Source of the DNA: Pseudoglutamicibacter albus
Lineage (GTDB): Bacteria; Actinomycetota; Actinomycetes; Actinomycetales; Micrococcaceae
NCBI RefSeq assembly: GCF_022346425.1
Contig: NZ_JAKRCW010000001.1
Location: 248,001-312,000 of the forward strand
Length of the DNA stretch: 64,000 nt
Direction of reading: 5' to 3'
Of this stretch, positions 54,370 to 63,512 are shown piece after piece (positions within the stretch are counted from its first letter, which is position 1; each line of letters opens with the position of its first letter). Made by a program: the position numbers and the translations under genes. The notes under the pieces are model-generated. The model saw only the letters and a list, made by a program, of their open reading frames with translations. It was not told where the DNA came from and ran no database searches.

Positions 54370-55202
54370 CCTTCATCAACGACCTTTTCGAATACACATT
54401 CCTCGCCCGCGCACTCTTCACCGCAAGCGTTGTGGGGCTCGTGTGCGGGGTCATCGGTAGCTTCATCATCCTGCGGGGACTCTCACTCATGGGGGATGCG
54501 ATCTCCCACGCCGTGCTGCCGGGGATCGCGCTCGCGTTCATGTTCGACGTCTCATTCTTCGTGGGGGCGCTCGCCGCAGGGCTGCTCGCGGCGTTCGGGA
54601 TCGGCGTGGTCTCGACCACCACAACGCTCAAACGTGACACCTCGATCGGGATCGTGTTCACCGCGTTCCTCGCGTTCGGCATCATCTTGCTCTCCAACAC
54701 GACCGCGACGTTCTCACTGACCGATGTATTGTTCGGCAACGTGCTCGCGGTGCGGAAGCAAGACATGTGGCTTGCCGTGGTGATCGGCGCGGTTGTGTGC
54801 GCGGGGGTCTTGTTGTTCTATAAACAGCTGAAGATCACGACGTTCGACCCGGTTCTCGCTGATTCTTACGGGGTTCCCGTCAAGGCCGTGCATTACGGCG
54901 TTCTGGTTGCGCTTGCGCTCGTGACGGTCGCGTCCGTGCAGACCGTGGGCGTGATCCTTGTGGTCGCATTGCTCATCACACCCGCCGCGACCGCTTATCT
55001 GCTGACCACCCGGTTGCCGAGCATGATCGCGGTGTCCGCGCTCATCGGCGTCATAGCGGCTGCCGGCGGGATGTACTTGTCCGTGAGGTTCAACATCGTG
55101 TCCGGGCCGGCCATAGTGCTCACTGCATTCACCATGTTCACGCTCGCATACCTCTTCGCGCCACGCACCGGCGTCGTTACGAAAGCGATCGCTGGGCGAT
55201 GA
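54366..55202 (+). CDS. Manganese-type ABC transporter permease (ABC-3 family)
   Basis: The ATG at 54366 overlaps the ATPase stop by 4 nt, giving 278 residues and about eight membrane segments. GSFIILRGLSLMGDAISHAVLPGIA (about residues 30-54, with the conserved GDAISHAVLPG) and the EAA-like loop YGVPVKAVHYGV near residue 178 identify the ABC-3 permease family of metal importers (MntB, SitC, ZnuB). It forms a homodimeric channel. A longer frame upstream overlaps the ATPase and is a shadow. The binding-protein gene overlaps its stop by 4 nt. Confidence 0.92.
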   Translation: MTFINDLFEYTFLARALFTASVVGLVCGVIGSFIILRGLSLMGDAISHAVLPGIALAFMFDVSFFVGALAAGLLAAFGIGVVSTTTTLKRDTSIGIVFTAFLAFGIILLSNTTATFSLTDVLFGNVLAVRKQDMWLAVVIGAVVCAGVLLFYKQLKITTFDPVLADSYGVPVKAVHYGVLVALALVTVASVQTVGVILVVALLITPAATAYLLTTRLPSMIAVSALIGVIAAAGGMYLSVRFNIVSGPAIVLTAFTMFTLAYLFAPRTGVVTKAIAGR

Positions 55203-56218
55203 CGCGGAAAGTGACTTTCAAAGCGGTGCTTGCTGCCATCGCGGTGGCGTTGCTTGCCGTGACAGGTTGTAGCGTGGTTCCGCGAGACGAGGCCGGTAGT
55301 GGCGCCGGGTTCGGTGGTGACGGCAAGTTCAACGTCGTGACGAGTTTTTCTGTTCTCGAGGACATGACGCGGCAGATCGGCGGGGAGCACGTGAATGTCT
55401 ATAACCTCGTTCCGGTGGGGCAGGACCCGCACGAATACGAGCTCCGTCCTGCCGACACGACTCACGCTCAAGATGCTGACCTGCTGATTTCCAGCGGCAT
55501 GAATCTAGAGGGCGGGGAGGACGGCTGGATCAGCCGGCTCATGAACGCCGTGGACCTGGACACCAGCCAACACGTGGAGGCGACCCGCGGCATCAAACCG
55601 CTCTACATCAGCGACGGGGTGGAACAGGGCGAAGCGGCCGATGCGGGTGCTGGCGGCGATGCGGACGCTGATGGCCAGGGCGAGGACGAGGTCAATCCGC
55701 ATGTTTTTGTTGACCCGGCTAACGGGGCGAAGATGGCGGAGAACGTCGCTGAGGCCCTGATCCGGGCGGACCCGGAGCACGCCGCTGACTATCGTGCCAA
55801 CCGGGACGCCTACGTTGGGCGCATCAACGAGTTGGCGGGCAGCTATGACGAACTGTTCGCAGGCGTCGCGGAGGACGACCGGATCATCGTGACAAGCGAG
55901 CGTGCGTTCCAGTATCTAGCAAAGCGTTACGGGCTTGCCGAAGGCTACATCTGGCTGATCGATACGGAGGACGCGGGTAGTCCCGAGCAGCTGAAGCGTG
56001 CCGTGGATTTTGTGCGGGAGCATCGGCCGCCGGCGCTGTTTGTGGAGACGAACGTCAATCAGCGGCCTATGGAGACTGTGTCGGAGGAGACCGGTGTGCC
56101 GATCGCAGGAACCCTGTACTCGGATGAACTCGGCGCACCAGGCACTCCCGCGGGGACGTATATCGGTTTCCTTGAACACAACCTTGAAAGCCTGACCCGC
56201 GGGCTCGGTGAACAGTAG
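55199..56218 (+). CDS. Manganese-type metal-binding lipoprotein (cluster A-I)
   Basis: A 339-residue lipoprotein with lipobox LAVTGC (Cys24). The mature fold shows PVGQDPHEYELRPAD (about residues 78-92, first metal His), EVNPHVFVDPANGAKM (about 160-175, second His), TSERAFQYLAKRYGL (about 224-238, Glu) and GTLYSDELG near 303 (Asp). The YIWLIDTEDAGSPEQLKRA segment resembles PsaA/MntA manganese proteins more than ZnuA. The loop before the second His is acidic (EAADAGAGGDADADGQGEDE) rather than His-rich as in zinc proteins. It ends the metal operon and is convergent, 2 nt apart, with the next gene. Confidence 0.9.
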   Translation: MTRKVTFKAVLAAIAVALLAVTGCSVVPRDEAGSGAGFGGDGKFNVVTSFSVLEDMTRQIGGEHVNVYNLVPVGQDPHEYELRPADTTHAQDADLLISSGMNLEGGEDGWISRLMNAVDLDTSQHVEATRGIKPLYISDGVEQGEAADAGAGGDADADGQGEDEVNPHVFVDPANGAKMAENVAEALIRADPEHAADYRANRDAYVGRINELAGSYDELFAGVAEDDRIIVTSERAFQYLAKRYGLAEGYIWLIDTEDAGSPEQLKRAVDFVREHRPPALFVETNVNQRPMETVSEETGVPIAGTLYSDELGAPGTPAGTYIGFLEHNLESLTRGLGEQ

Positions 56219-56220
56219 GG

Positions 56221-56742
56221 CTAGATCTTCGGGAACCGGCGCTTCTCAGTGAACGGTTCGACGTGGAACATATCAACGCCGCGTTCTCTGAGCCCTTCAA
56301 GTACGCGTTCGCTCACGATCCACGCGAAACTGTGGGCGCTTTCCCGCCAAGCATATGACGTAATCTCGCTGGTGCCTTCCGTGTTTTCGACGAATCCGAC
56401 GTAGCCGGTGACACGCCCCTCGTTCGCGCTGAAAAGGTTTACCTCGAATGTTGAGCACCCTGCTACCCCGAGTTCAGCTACTGCATCCGCGAAACGTTGG
56501 GACACGAGCGTGGGCGGGCCACCCCAGAGAATGTCGCCCCGACGTTTACCGCGACTTATTGTTTCTCGTTCGAACCACACGTCGAATGGGAGCTCTTCGA
56601 GGTTGCCGTCGGCAACAACATCGTAAATATCGCGTCCATCGTCAAGGGTGTACGGCCCCAACGGGGGTTTCCCTTCCCAAACTGTGCGAATCCAAAAGTC
56701 TCGCTGGGTGCTCAGCGGAAGTATCTCGTACCAAGTCGTCAC
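56221..56742 (-). CDS. Uncharacterised protein, possibly DUF1629/Imm-like
   Basis: A 173-residue soluble protein starting at GTG 56742. It has no signal peptide or membrane segment. The order of the text, with ILWGGPPTLVSQRFADAVAELG (about residues 71-92) followed by STFEVNLFSANEGRVTGYVGFVEN, is reminiscent of DUF1629-type immunity proteins (a helix starting VSxRF, then a beta sheet). I am not certain of this. No toxin or secretion gene is next to it. It lies 77 nt after Lhr on the same strand and 2 nt from the metal-binding lipoprotein stop. It could be an orphan immunity protein or an unrelated small protein. Confidence 0.6.
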   Translation of the reverse strand: MTTWYEILPLSTQRDFWIRTVWEGKPPLGPYTLDDGRDIYDVVADGNLEELPFDVWFERETISRGKRRGDILWGGPPTLVSQRFADAVAELGVAGCSTFEVNLFSANEGRVTGYVGFVENTEGTSEITSYAWRESAHSFAWIVSERVLEGLRERGVDMFHVEPFTEKRRFPKI

Positions 56743-56819
56743 GGGGTCCCACGTCAGGTCTAGGCGGTGTTCGGATAGGTCCGATCCTATACCTCTACTG
56801 CTTTGGAACTGCCGAGTTC

Positions 56820-59800
56820 TCAGAAATCCGGGCGGAATCGCACGCCCGACGGCAGTGAAGAGAACCCTGCCCCGAGGAGCGCCGCAGCCAGATTCGTGCC
56901 CAGGATGTCTTCGCCGTTGACCTTCTGGAGCGTGATGACCTGCGACCGGGCACGCCGCAACGCCTCAACCAGTGAGACTGCAACGATCGAGGTCAACGCT
57001 GACTGCACATCGGCCGCCGACGCGCTGGCAGGCACCGCGCCGCTTGCGGTAGTGAGATGGTGCGCGAGCTCATCGATCCACGAAATGACGGTCCGACCAC
57101 CCCGCTCCACATACAGTGCCGCGTGACCATCCACCATGACCACGAGGGCACCAGCCTTCCGGCCCGGTCGTGCTTTCGCGGGCGGGTCTGGCCACGGCAG
57201 AACCCCGCCGAAAGGGTTCGCGGGATCAGTCGCCGCGAGGGTCACCGCACTGTATGCGGGTGTGCCCGTGGCGAAGGTGGCGGAGGTGTCGGACAGGGCG
57301 GCGGAAGGTGCATCGCCGTCGCGGACGAACTCACGCAGCCTGTCCACCGTCCCGGACAACGCGAACTGCGCCGCCCCGAGTTTCTCCACGAAATAGCCGC
57401 GGCGGACCGTCCCGGTCTCCTCACGCCGCTGGAAAACCTTATACAGCGCCCCGAAACTGGCGCCCTCAACTGAGGCCCCGCCCTTCGTGACGACCCCGTA
57501 GCGGGCCAACAGCATCTCGGCGCGGGCGGCAGCCAGCAACGTCGGGTCGGTCTCCGGGGCAGGCAGCGCGGCCCATCGTCCCGCGTTCAGCCGTTCCGCA
57601 GGAGACAACACGGCCGGCTTCGACGCGGATGCCGAACGCAAACCACGCAAACCGGCCCGCCCCACCCTCGTGGTGCGGGTGCGGGCACGCGAACGCGACT
57701 GATGCGTCGCCTTACCCTGCGTCAACAGAGAACGCACCGGCAGGAACGAATCGTTCGTGACCCGGCCGGACCACAATAAATCCCACAAAACCGAACCCAC
57801 AACGGAGTCTGTGACTGGGGTGGCGCCAGGGTCCGCGCCGTCGGCGGCCAAAGCCTGCGCAATCTGCCCCACATAGAACGCACCGCCGGAACCCAAGACC
57901 CCGAGCACGCGTTCGTGGAGGGTCGAGTGGACGGCCGCGTCGTCGGTGCTCGTTGCGTCGCCTGGGTTGGTTGCGTCGGCAGGGCTCTTGGAGTCCGCGC
58001 CGTTAGCCACCACCGCATCGGTCATGGCCAGAGGCAGCGAGAGCGCCGCGGTATCGGTGGTGTGGAATGCGATCCAGCCGTCATCAGCAGCGAGCGCCCC
58101 CGCGCCAGAGAACACAACATCGCCCGAAGCGAGGAGCTCCTCGAGCATCGCCGGCGCATAATCCGTCACGCGCGCCGGGAACACGTAAGACTCCCACGCG
58201 CTCGCCGGCAACGGGACTCCCGCGAGCTGCTCAATCACGGTGTAAACGCCGTCCAAGCCACGCAACGCATCAGCGCTATGCGACGCTTGAGTGCCGCGCC
58301 CAGCGCCGTGCCGCATACCTTGTCCTGCGCCTGCTGCGACATCTTGCCAGTCGAGCAGGAACCGGGCGTAGGCGTCTTGCGGGGTGGGTTCGACTTCGCA
58401 ACGAAGGGCGGCGAGCGTGCGGGCGCGGATGCGGCGCAGAATCTCGATGTCGCACCACTCGCCGCCGGTACGTCCGGGTGTGAACTCGCCAGCTTCGACG
58501 CGATTGTCCTGCACCAGCCTGCGCAGAGTTTGGACTACGACGGCGTTGGCCAGCCCCAGCGTACGCGCGGCTTGTTCTGTGGTGAAGGGGCCGTGGGCGC
58601 GGGCATAGCGGAGCACGAGGTCTTCCAGCGGCGCTTCGAACGGTTCGAGGAACGCGACCGGGACACCCATAGGTAGCGGGATGCCGAGGGCATCCCGGAG
58701 GCGTGCCGCGTCTTCGATCGCGGCATAAACCTCAGCCCCGCGGACCCTGAGCTTGAGTGCACGCCGTTGAGCCACGAGCTCGTCAGCCCACGCCGCCGCG
58801 TCCTCAACCGAAGCGTGCGGTGCTGGAACGTGCGGTGCGGAAGCCGTGCCGCCATCCGGTGGGTTGAGGCGGGCCGCGAGCTCCTCTGTGCTGAGTGGGC
58901 CGAGCACCCGCAGGAGGTCCGCGGCGCCTTCGAGCCCCCACGCGCGTCGTGATGGTGTGAGGCGTTGGGCTTCGGCTTCGACAGCGGCGATGATGTCCGC
59001 ATCGAGCAGTTCGCGTAGTTCGCCGCGGCCCAGGATTTCGTTGAGCAGTTTGGGGTCCAGGCTGAGCGCGGCAGCGCGGCGTTCCGCGAGCGGGGAGTCG
59101 CCTTCGTACAAGAATTGGGCGACGTACCCGAATAGCAGGCTTTGCGCGAACGGCGAGGGCTCGCGGGTCTCTACTTCGGTGATGCGCACCGCTCGGGACG
59201 CAAGCTTCTGGGTGAGCTGCCGCAGTGCCGGCATGTCGTAGACGTCTTGGAGGACTTCCCGCACGGTTTCCATGACGATGGGGAACGTCGGATGCTTCGC
59301 CGCTACTGCGAGTAGTTGGGCGGCTCGTTGCCGTTGTTGCCATAGCGGTGTGCGGCGGCCCGGGTCGCGGCGGGGCAGCAGGAGGGCGCGGGCAGCGCAT
59401 TCACGGAAGCGGGCGGCGAAGAGCGCGGAACCGCCGACGCGTTCGGTCACGATTTCTTCAAGTTCCTCGGGTTCGAAGATGAAGATTTCGGCCCCGGGTG
59501 GTTCGTCTTCGGCGAGCGGTAGCCGCACGACGATGCCGTCGTCGGCTGCCATCGCGGACCCGTCGAGTCCGTAGCGTTCCTCGATCCGGGCGGCGACCGC
59601 GAGCGCCCATGGCGCGTGGACGGCTTTACCCCACGGCGAGTGCAGTATGAGCCGCCAGTCGCCGAGTTCGTCTTTGAAACGCTCGATCACAAGGTGAGTG
59701 TCGCTGGGTACGCGCCCGGTGGCTTGTTCCTGGTCTTTGATGTAGCGGATGAGGTTGGTCGCGGCCCATTCGTCGAGCCCCGTGTTGGTGAGTTCGGTGT

Positions 59801-61823
59801 GGGTTTCAGTTTCGGGTTGGTGCGCGATGCGGGATTGGAATGCGCCGAGTGCTTGGCCGAGTTCGGCGGGGCGGCTGAGGTCGTCGCCGTGCCAGAACGG
59901 TAGCTTGCCGGGTTCTCCGGCGGCTGGGGTGGCGAGGACGCGGTCGAATGTGATGTCTTGGATGCGCCACGCGCTGGCACCGAGTTGGATGACTTCGCCG
60001 ATCCTGGTTTCGTAGACCATTTCTTCGTCGAGTTCGCCTACGCGTTTGTTGCCGGTTCCGGCTTGGTCGCTGTCGGCGAGGAATACGCCGAAGAGTCCAC
60101 GGTCTGGGATGGTTCCGCCGCTGGTGACGGCGAGGCGTTGCGCGCCAGGGCGGGCGGTGATGGTGCCTTCGTCGCGGTCCCAGATGATGCGGGGCCGCAG
60201 TTCCGCGAAGTCTGCGGAGGGGTATTTTCCGGCGAGGAGGTCGAGGACTGCGATGTAGGCGGAGTGGGGTAGGGATGCGTAGGGGGCGCTGCGGCGGAGG
60301 GTGTCGTACCAGGTTTCGACGTCGAGGGTGTCTAGGGCTGCGGCTGCGACGGTGTGTTGTGCGAGGACGTCGAGTGGGTTGGCGGGGATCGCCATGGTTT
60401 CGATAAGTCCTTCGCGCATGCGTTGCACGGTGATGGTGGTGGAGACGAGGTCGTTGCGGTGTTTGGGGAAGAAGTGGCCGTGGGATTCGGCGCCGACGTG
60501 GTGGCCGGCTCGGCCTACGCGTTGCAGTCCGGCGGATACGGCGCCGGGGGATTCGATCTGGATGACGAGGTCGACGTCGCCCATGTCGATACCGAGCTCG
60601 AGCGAGCTGGTCGCCACGACGCACGTGAGCGCCCCAGTTTTGAGGGATTCTTCGATCGCGGCGCGGCGTTCTTTGGATACGGAGCCGTGGTGGGCCATCA
60701 CGATGTCCGGCACAGGTGTCTCTGTGCCGGTGCGTTCGTTTTCGTGGCGGGTGTTGAGTTCGTTGAGTGCGGTGGTGAGTTTTTCTGCGAGCCGCCGTGA
60801 GTTGACGAACACGATGGTGGAGCGGTGGGCGCGGATGAGGCTGAGCACGCGTTCTTCGATGTGGGGCCAGATGCTTGCGCTGGCGACGTCGGTGGGTAGG
60901 CCTGTTTGGGGTGCGGGCGCGGTCGCGAGGTCTGAGAGGTCAGGCACGGGGACGGTGACGCGGAGGTCCCAGGTTTTCTCTGCTGGTGGGGCGACGATGG
61001 TCACGGGTTGGTTTCCGCCGAGGAAGCGCGCGACCTCTTGATGCGGCTCGACGGTTGCTGAGAGCCCGATGCGTTGGGCGGGTTTCTTGAGGAGGTTGTC
61101 GAGGCGTTCGAGCGAGACGGCGAGGTGGGCGCCGCGTTTGGTTGAGGCGAGTGCGTGGACTTCGTCGATGATGACGGTCTCTACGTTGCTGAGGGTCTCC
61201 CGCGCTTTGGAGGTCAGCATGAGGTAGAGGGATTCCGGGGTGGTGATGAGGATGTCCGGCGGGTTGGAAATGAGTTTGCGGCGCTGGTTGACGGGGGTGT
61301 CGCCGGTGCGGATGCCTACCGTGATCTCCGGGGTGGTGCTGGTGTCCAGAACGGCGTTTTCCAGGGTGCTCTCGCTCGCGGCGTCGGCGGCTTGGTTGAG
61401 GTGCCGCGCGGTTTGTGTGATGCCGATGAGGGGTGCGCGGAGGTTGCGTTCGACGTCGGTTCCGAGCGCTTTGAGCGGGGAGATGTAGAGGACGCGGGTG
61501 CGTTTCTTTTTGCTCCGGCTCTTCTTGGTTTCTTTCTCTGAGCGCAGTGTCTTGTCGCTCTGTGTCTTGTCGCTCTGTGGCTTTTCGCCGGCGGCTTGGT
61601 GCTGTTTCCCGTGGAGGAGTTGGTCGAGTGACCAGAGGAATGCGGAGAGTGTTTTTCCGGAGCCGGTGGGCGCGATGACGAGCGTGTGGTTGCCGCGTGA
61701 GATTGAGTCCCAGGCGCCGAGTTGGGCGGCCGTGGGGTGTGGGAAGGCACCGTTGAACCAGGTGCTGGTGGGTTCTGAGAACCGGCCCAGGATGGTTTCT
61801 GCGTTCGGTGTTTGTGGTGCCAC
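56820..61823 (-). CDS. lhr: Large helicase-related protein Lhr
   Basis: A 1667-residue superfamily 2 DNA helicase. The core shows Walker A APTGSGKT (residues 51-58), a basic Lys/Ser/Glu-rich insertion (about 75-110), DEVHAL (motif II), LSATVEP (motif III), TSSLELGIDMGDVDLVIQ and QRVGRAGHHVG (motif VI, near residue 430). Winged-helix and Lhr-specific domains follow to about residue 880. The C-terminal half (about 880-1667), with winged helices and an unusual Ala-rich C-terminus, is the actinobacterial Lhr extension. It unwinds DNA or RNA:DNA in repair; in Mycobacterium it is induced by mitomycin. Start is GTG with TAAACT 8 nt upstream, so it may be leaderless. Confidence 0.92.
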   Translation of the reverse strand: MAPQTPNAETILGRFSEPTSTWFNGAFPHPTAAQLGAWDSISRGNHTLVIAPTGSGKTLSAFLWSLDQLLHGKQHQAAGEKPQSDKTQSDKTLRSEKETKKSRSKKKRTRVLYISPLKALGTDVERNLRAPLIGITQTARHLNQAADAASESTLENAVLDTSTTPEITVGIRTGDTPVNQRRKLISNPPDILITTPESLYLMLTSKARETLSNVETVIIDEVHALASTKRGAHLAVSLERLDNLLKKPAQRIGLSATVEPHQEVARFLGGNQPVTIVAPPAEKTWDLRVTVPVPDLSDLATAPAPQTGLPTDVASASIWPHIEERVLSLIRAHRSTIVFVNSRRLAEKLTTALNELNTRHENERTGTETPVPDIVMAHHGSVSKERRAAIEESLKTGALTCVVATSSLELGIDMGDVDLVIQIESPGAVSAGLQRVGRAGHHVGAESHGHFFPKHRNDLVSTTITVQRMREGLIETMAIPANPLDVLAQHTVAAAALDTLDVETWYDTLRRSAPYASLPHSAYIAVLDLLAGKYPSADFAELRPRIIWDRDEGTITARPGAQRLAVTSGGTIPDRGLFGVFLADSDQAGTGNKRVGELDEEMVYETRIGEVIQLGASAWRIQDITFDRVLATPAAGEPGKLPFWHGDDLSRPAELGQALGAFQSRIAHQPETETHTELTNTGLDEWAATNLIRYIKDQEQATGRVPSDTHLVIERFKDELGDWRLILHSPWGKAVHAPWALAVAARIEERYGLDGSAMAADDGIVVRLPLAEDEPPGAEIFIFEPEELEEIVTERVGGSALFAARFRECAARALLLPRRDPGRRTPLWQQRQRAAQLLAVAAKHPTFPIVMETVREVLQDVYDMPALRQLTQKLASRAVRITEVETREPSPFAQSLLFGYVAQFLYEGDSPLAERRAAALSLDPKLLNEILGRGELRELLDADIIAAVEAEAQRLTPSRRAWGLEGAADLLRVLGPLSTEELAARLNPPDGGTASAPHVPAPHASVEDAAAWADELVAQRRALKLRVRGAEVYAAIEDAARLRDALGIPLPMGVPVAFLEPFEAPLEDLVLRYARAHGPFTTEQAARTLGLANAVVVQTLRRLVQDNRVEAGEFTPGRTGGEWCDIEILRRIRARTLAALRCEVEPTPQDAYARFLLDWQDVAAGAGQGMRHGAGRGTQASHSADALRGLDGVYTVIEQLAGVPLPASAWESYVFPARVTDYAPAMLEELLASGDVVFSGAGALAADDGWIAFHTTDTAALSLPLAMTDAVVANGADSKSPADATNPGDATSTDDAAVHSTLHERVLGVLGSGGAFYVGQIAQALAADGADPGATPVTDSVVGSVLWDLLWSGRVTNDSFLPVRSLLTQGKATHQSRSRARTRTTRVGRAGLRGLRSASASKPAVLSPAERLNAGRWAALPAPETDPTLLAAARAEMLLARYGVVTKGGASVEGASFGALYKVFQRREETGTVRRGYFVEKLGAAQFALSGTVDRLREFVRDGDAPSAALSDTSATFATGTPAYSAVTLAATDPANPFGGVLPWPDPPAKARPGRKAGALVVMVDGHAALYVERGGRTVISWIDELAHHLTTASGAVPASASAADVQSALTSIVAVSLVEALRRARSQVITLQKVNGEDILGTNLAAALLGAGFSSLPSGVRFRPDF

Positions 61824-61831
61824 TCGTTACG

Positions 61832-61837
61832 AGTTTA
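61832..61837 (-). promoter_or_regulatory. -10 element for a possible leaderless lhr transcript
   Basis: On the minus strand TAAACT ends 8 nt before the GTG at 61823. No ribosome site is seen. Confidence 0.4.
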
Positions 61838-61851
61838 TCCCCCGCTGGTAG

Positions 61852-62223
61852 CTAGTACTTGATGCCTATAAGGTAGCTCCAGAATGCGATCGAGGCCATG
61901 AACGCGATCACCGTTCCTGCGAAGATGCCCCAGCCGAGGTGCTTTCGAGGAGTAAACAAAGCGGTTTGCAGGCCGATGATCCCGAGAATGAACGGGGCCA
62001 TGGGGACTAGGAGAAGAGTCTCGCCGGGGTCAATGAACCATGGAAGATGCATGCCGAGGACGGTTGGGACGAAACCGATCAAGAAGCCTGCAACACCGAT
62101 GTAGACGTTGCGGCGTTTTTTGCGATTTTCATCGACCAGCTCCGCTACATGTGACGAAATGGTTTGTTCGTGCACCTGGGACGGGGTGGTATGTGGCTCG
62201 GGTGGGGTACTCTTCTCGTTCAT
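61852..62223 (-). CDS. Small membrane protein, paralogue 4 of a four-gene array
   Basis: The ATG at 62223 follows GAAGG and gives 123 residues. The first 45 residues are polar, with the MNEKSTPPEPHTTP opening shared with the next gene upstream. Three hydrophobic segments follow: VYIGVAGFLIGFVPTVLGMH (about residues 50-69), LLLVPMAPFILGIIGLQTALF (about 80-100) and WGIFAGTVIAFMASIAFWSY (about 107-126). The KHLGWGIFAG motif recurs in all four genes of the array. I know no family function. It is the last of the four and lies 28 nt before lhr. Confidence 0.75.
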   Translation of the reverse strand: MNEKSTPPEPHTTPSQVHEQTISSHVAELVDENRKKRRNVYIGVAGFLIGFVPTVLGMHLPWFIDPGETLLLVPMAPFILGIIGLQTALFTPRKHLGWGIFAGTVIAFMASIAFWSYLIGIKY

Positions 62224-62276
62224 TTTTAACCTTCGCGGGAAGAAGCCCAGCAAATGTAAGTGTTGGCGGGGCTGTG

Positions 62277-62648
62277 TTAGTTAGGCCAGTTCAAGTAGTC
62301 GGCGAGCAGGTAAGCCCCGTATATGAACATTACAACGAAGGGTATGGCGAATCCGGCGAATAGACCCAAACCGAAGTGTTTGTGAGGCGTCAGCAGAGCA
62401 ATCAGTATGCCTATCACTGGGATTCCAAATGAAACTAGAGGAAGCAGAAATACGTAGTGGCCTATGGCTAGCTGCGACAGAAGATAGTACAGGAGGAAGA
62501 GTGCGAAACCGGTAGCCAACCCGAGGAAAGTACGGCGGAAAGCCAGGCGGCGATGTTTGGTCTGCTTTGGTGTGCGTGGAGATGGGGTTTCTTGGTGGGC
62601 CGGAGCTGGTGTGGTGTGCAGTTCGGGAGGTGGATTGTTCTCGTTCAT
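62277..62648 (-). CDS. Small membrane protein, paralogue 3 of the array
   Basis: A 123-residue protein with AAAGG before the ATG. Its opening MNENNPPPELHTTP matches the following paralogue almost word for word. The polar N-terminus (about 40 residues) is followed by segments RTFLGLATGFALFLLYYLL, FLLPLVSFGIPVIGILIALL and the shared HKHFGLGLFAGFAIPFVVMF. The spacing of 53 nt to the next gene shows an operon. No function is known to me. Confidence 0.75.
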   Translation of the reverse strand: MNENNPPPELHTTPAPAHQETPSPRTPKQTKHRRLAFRRTFLGLATGFALFLLYYLLSQLAIGHYVFLLPLVSFGIPVIGILIALLTPHKHFGLGLFAGFAIPFVVMFIYGAYLLADYLNWPN

Positions 62649-62722
62649 GTTTCAACCTTTGTGGAAAGAGATCTAGCAGGTATAGCGGTGGTTTAGATGC
62701 AACAGTGGCTGTGCTAGCTAAT

Positions 62723-63031
62723 TCAGTTTTTACTGTTGCCGAGGAAGTAGAGCAGGAGCACGATGACAACGATGAAGCCTGCAACAGTTCCTATGAAGAT
62801 GCCCCAGCCGAGGCGTTTACGAGAGCTCAGCGTGGCTATCGTTATGCCGATGATTGCGTAGACGAGCGGGGACAAGAGCAAGAGGGGAAGAATATCCCCG
62901 TTAGCGAAGAATGGCGGCACATACATACTGAGGCCGGTTGCCACGAAACCGATAGCAAAACCGATGTAGGCGCCGCGACGGTCTGTATGTCGTTTCTCTG
63001 TCTGCTTGGGTGTGTGGATGTTTTCGTGCAC
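62723..63031 (-). CDS. Small membrane protein, paralogue 2 of the array
   Basis: A 102-residue protein starting at GTG 63031 after AAGGGG. It keeps the three hydrophobic segments (AYIGFAIGFVATGLSMYVPP, LLLLSPLVYAIIGITIATL, WGIFIGTVAGFIVVIVLLLYF) and the shared RKRLGWGIFIG motif. Its N-terminal tail is shorter (about 20 residues) than in the other three. It ends with a short polar tail (GNSKN). The function is unknown. Confidence 0.75.
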   Translation of the reverse strand: MHENIHTPKQTEKRHTDRRGAYIGFAIGFVATGLSMYVPPFFANGDILPLLLLSPLVYAIIGITIATLSSRKRLGWGIFIGTVAGFIVVIVLLLYFLGNSKN

Positions 63032-63116
63032 GGATCACCCCTTGTGGGAAACCCTACTGAGTGCAGGGAGACTGTGAGTTTCTGGTGAGTGAGTTTTATA
63101 CGTGGACATTCTGAGC

Positions 63117-63512
63117 CTATGAAAAGGCCATAAGGGCGCACGGACCAAAGAAGATGATGATGCTGGCCAAAGGCCCAGCAATGAGCCCCCATCCGAATGA
63201 TTTGTGTTTTTCGTTTTTCAGGATTAGGGAGATGCCGATGAGGATGAACCCTATCGGTGGAATCAACGGGCCCACGAATGGGTTCATAAAGAAGAAGAAA
63301 GGAGACACTAGCACCGAGAAGAAAACACCAACAACAGCGCCGGCGAACATGAGCCCGCATCCGCCCACATCGTTGCCCCGCTCATCATCCCGAGGGGGAC
63401 CGTAACCGTCGCTAGTGCCAGGCATGCCATACTGCTGGTTGTTGCTCTCGTTGTGGTGTTCGCCGCTGTCTTCGCTGTCTCCGTAGCCGTTGGTGTTGTT
63501 GTTCGTGCTCAT
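63117..63512 (-). CDS. Small membrane protein, paralogue 1 of the array, coupled to lgt
   Basis: A 131-residue protein whose ATG overlaps the lgt stop by 4 nt, implying coupling. The first 50 residues are a polar Asn/Gly/Asp-rich tail (MSTNNNTNGYGDSEDSGEHH). Three hydrophobic segments follow: LMFAGAVVGVFFSVLVSPFFFF, PLIPPIGFILIGISLIL and LIAGPLASIIIFFGPCALM, with the shared HKSFGWGLIAGP motif. It is the most divergent of the four paralogues. The function is unknown. Confidence 0.75.
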   Translation of the reverse strand: MSTNNNTNGYGDSEDSGEHHNESNNQQYGMPGTSDGYGPPRDDERGNDVGGCGLMFAGAVVGVFFSVLVSPFFFFMNPFVGPLIPPIGFILIGISLILKNEKHKSFGWGLIAGPLASIIIFFGPCALMAFS

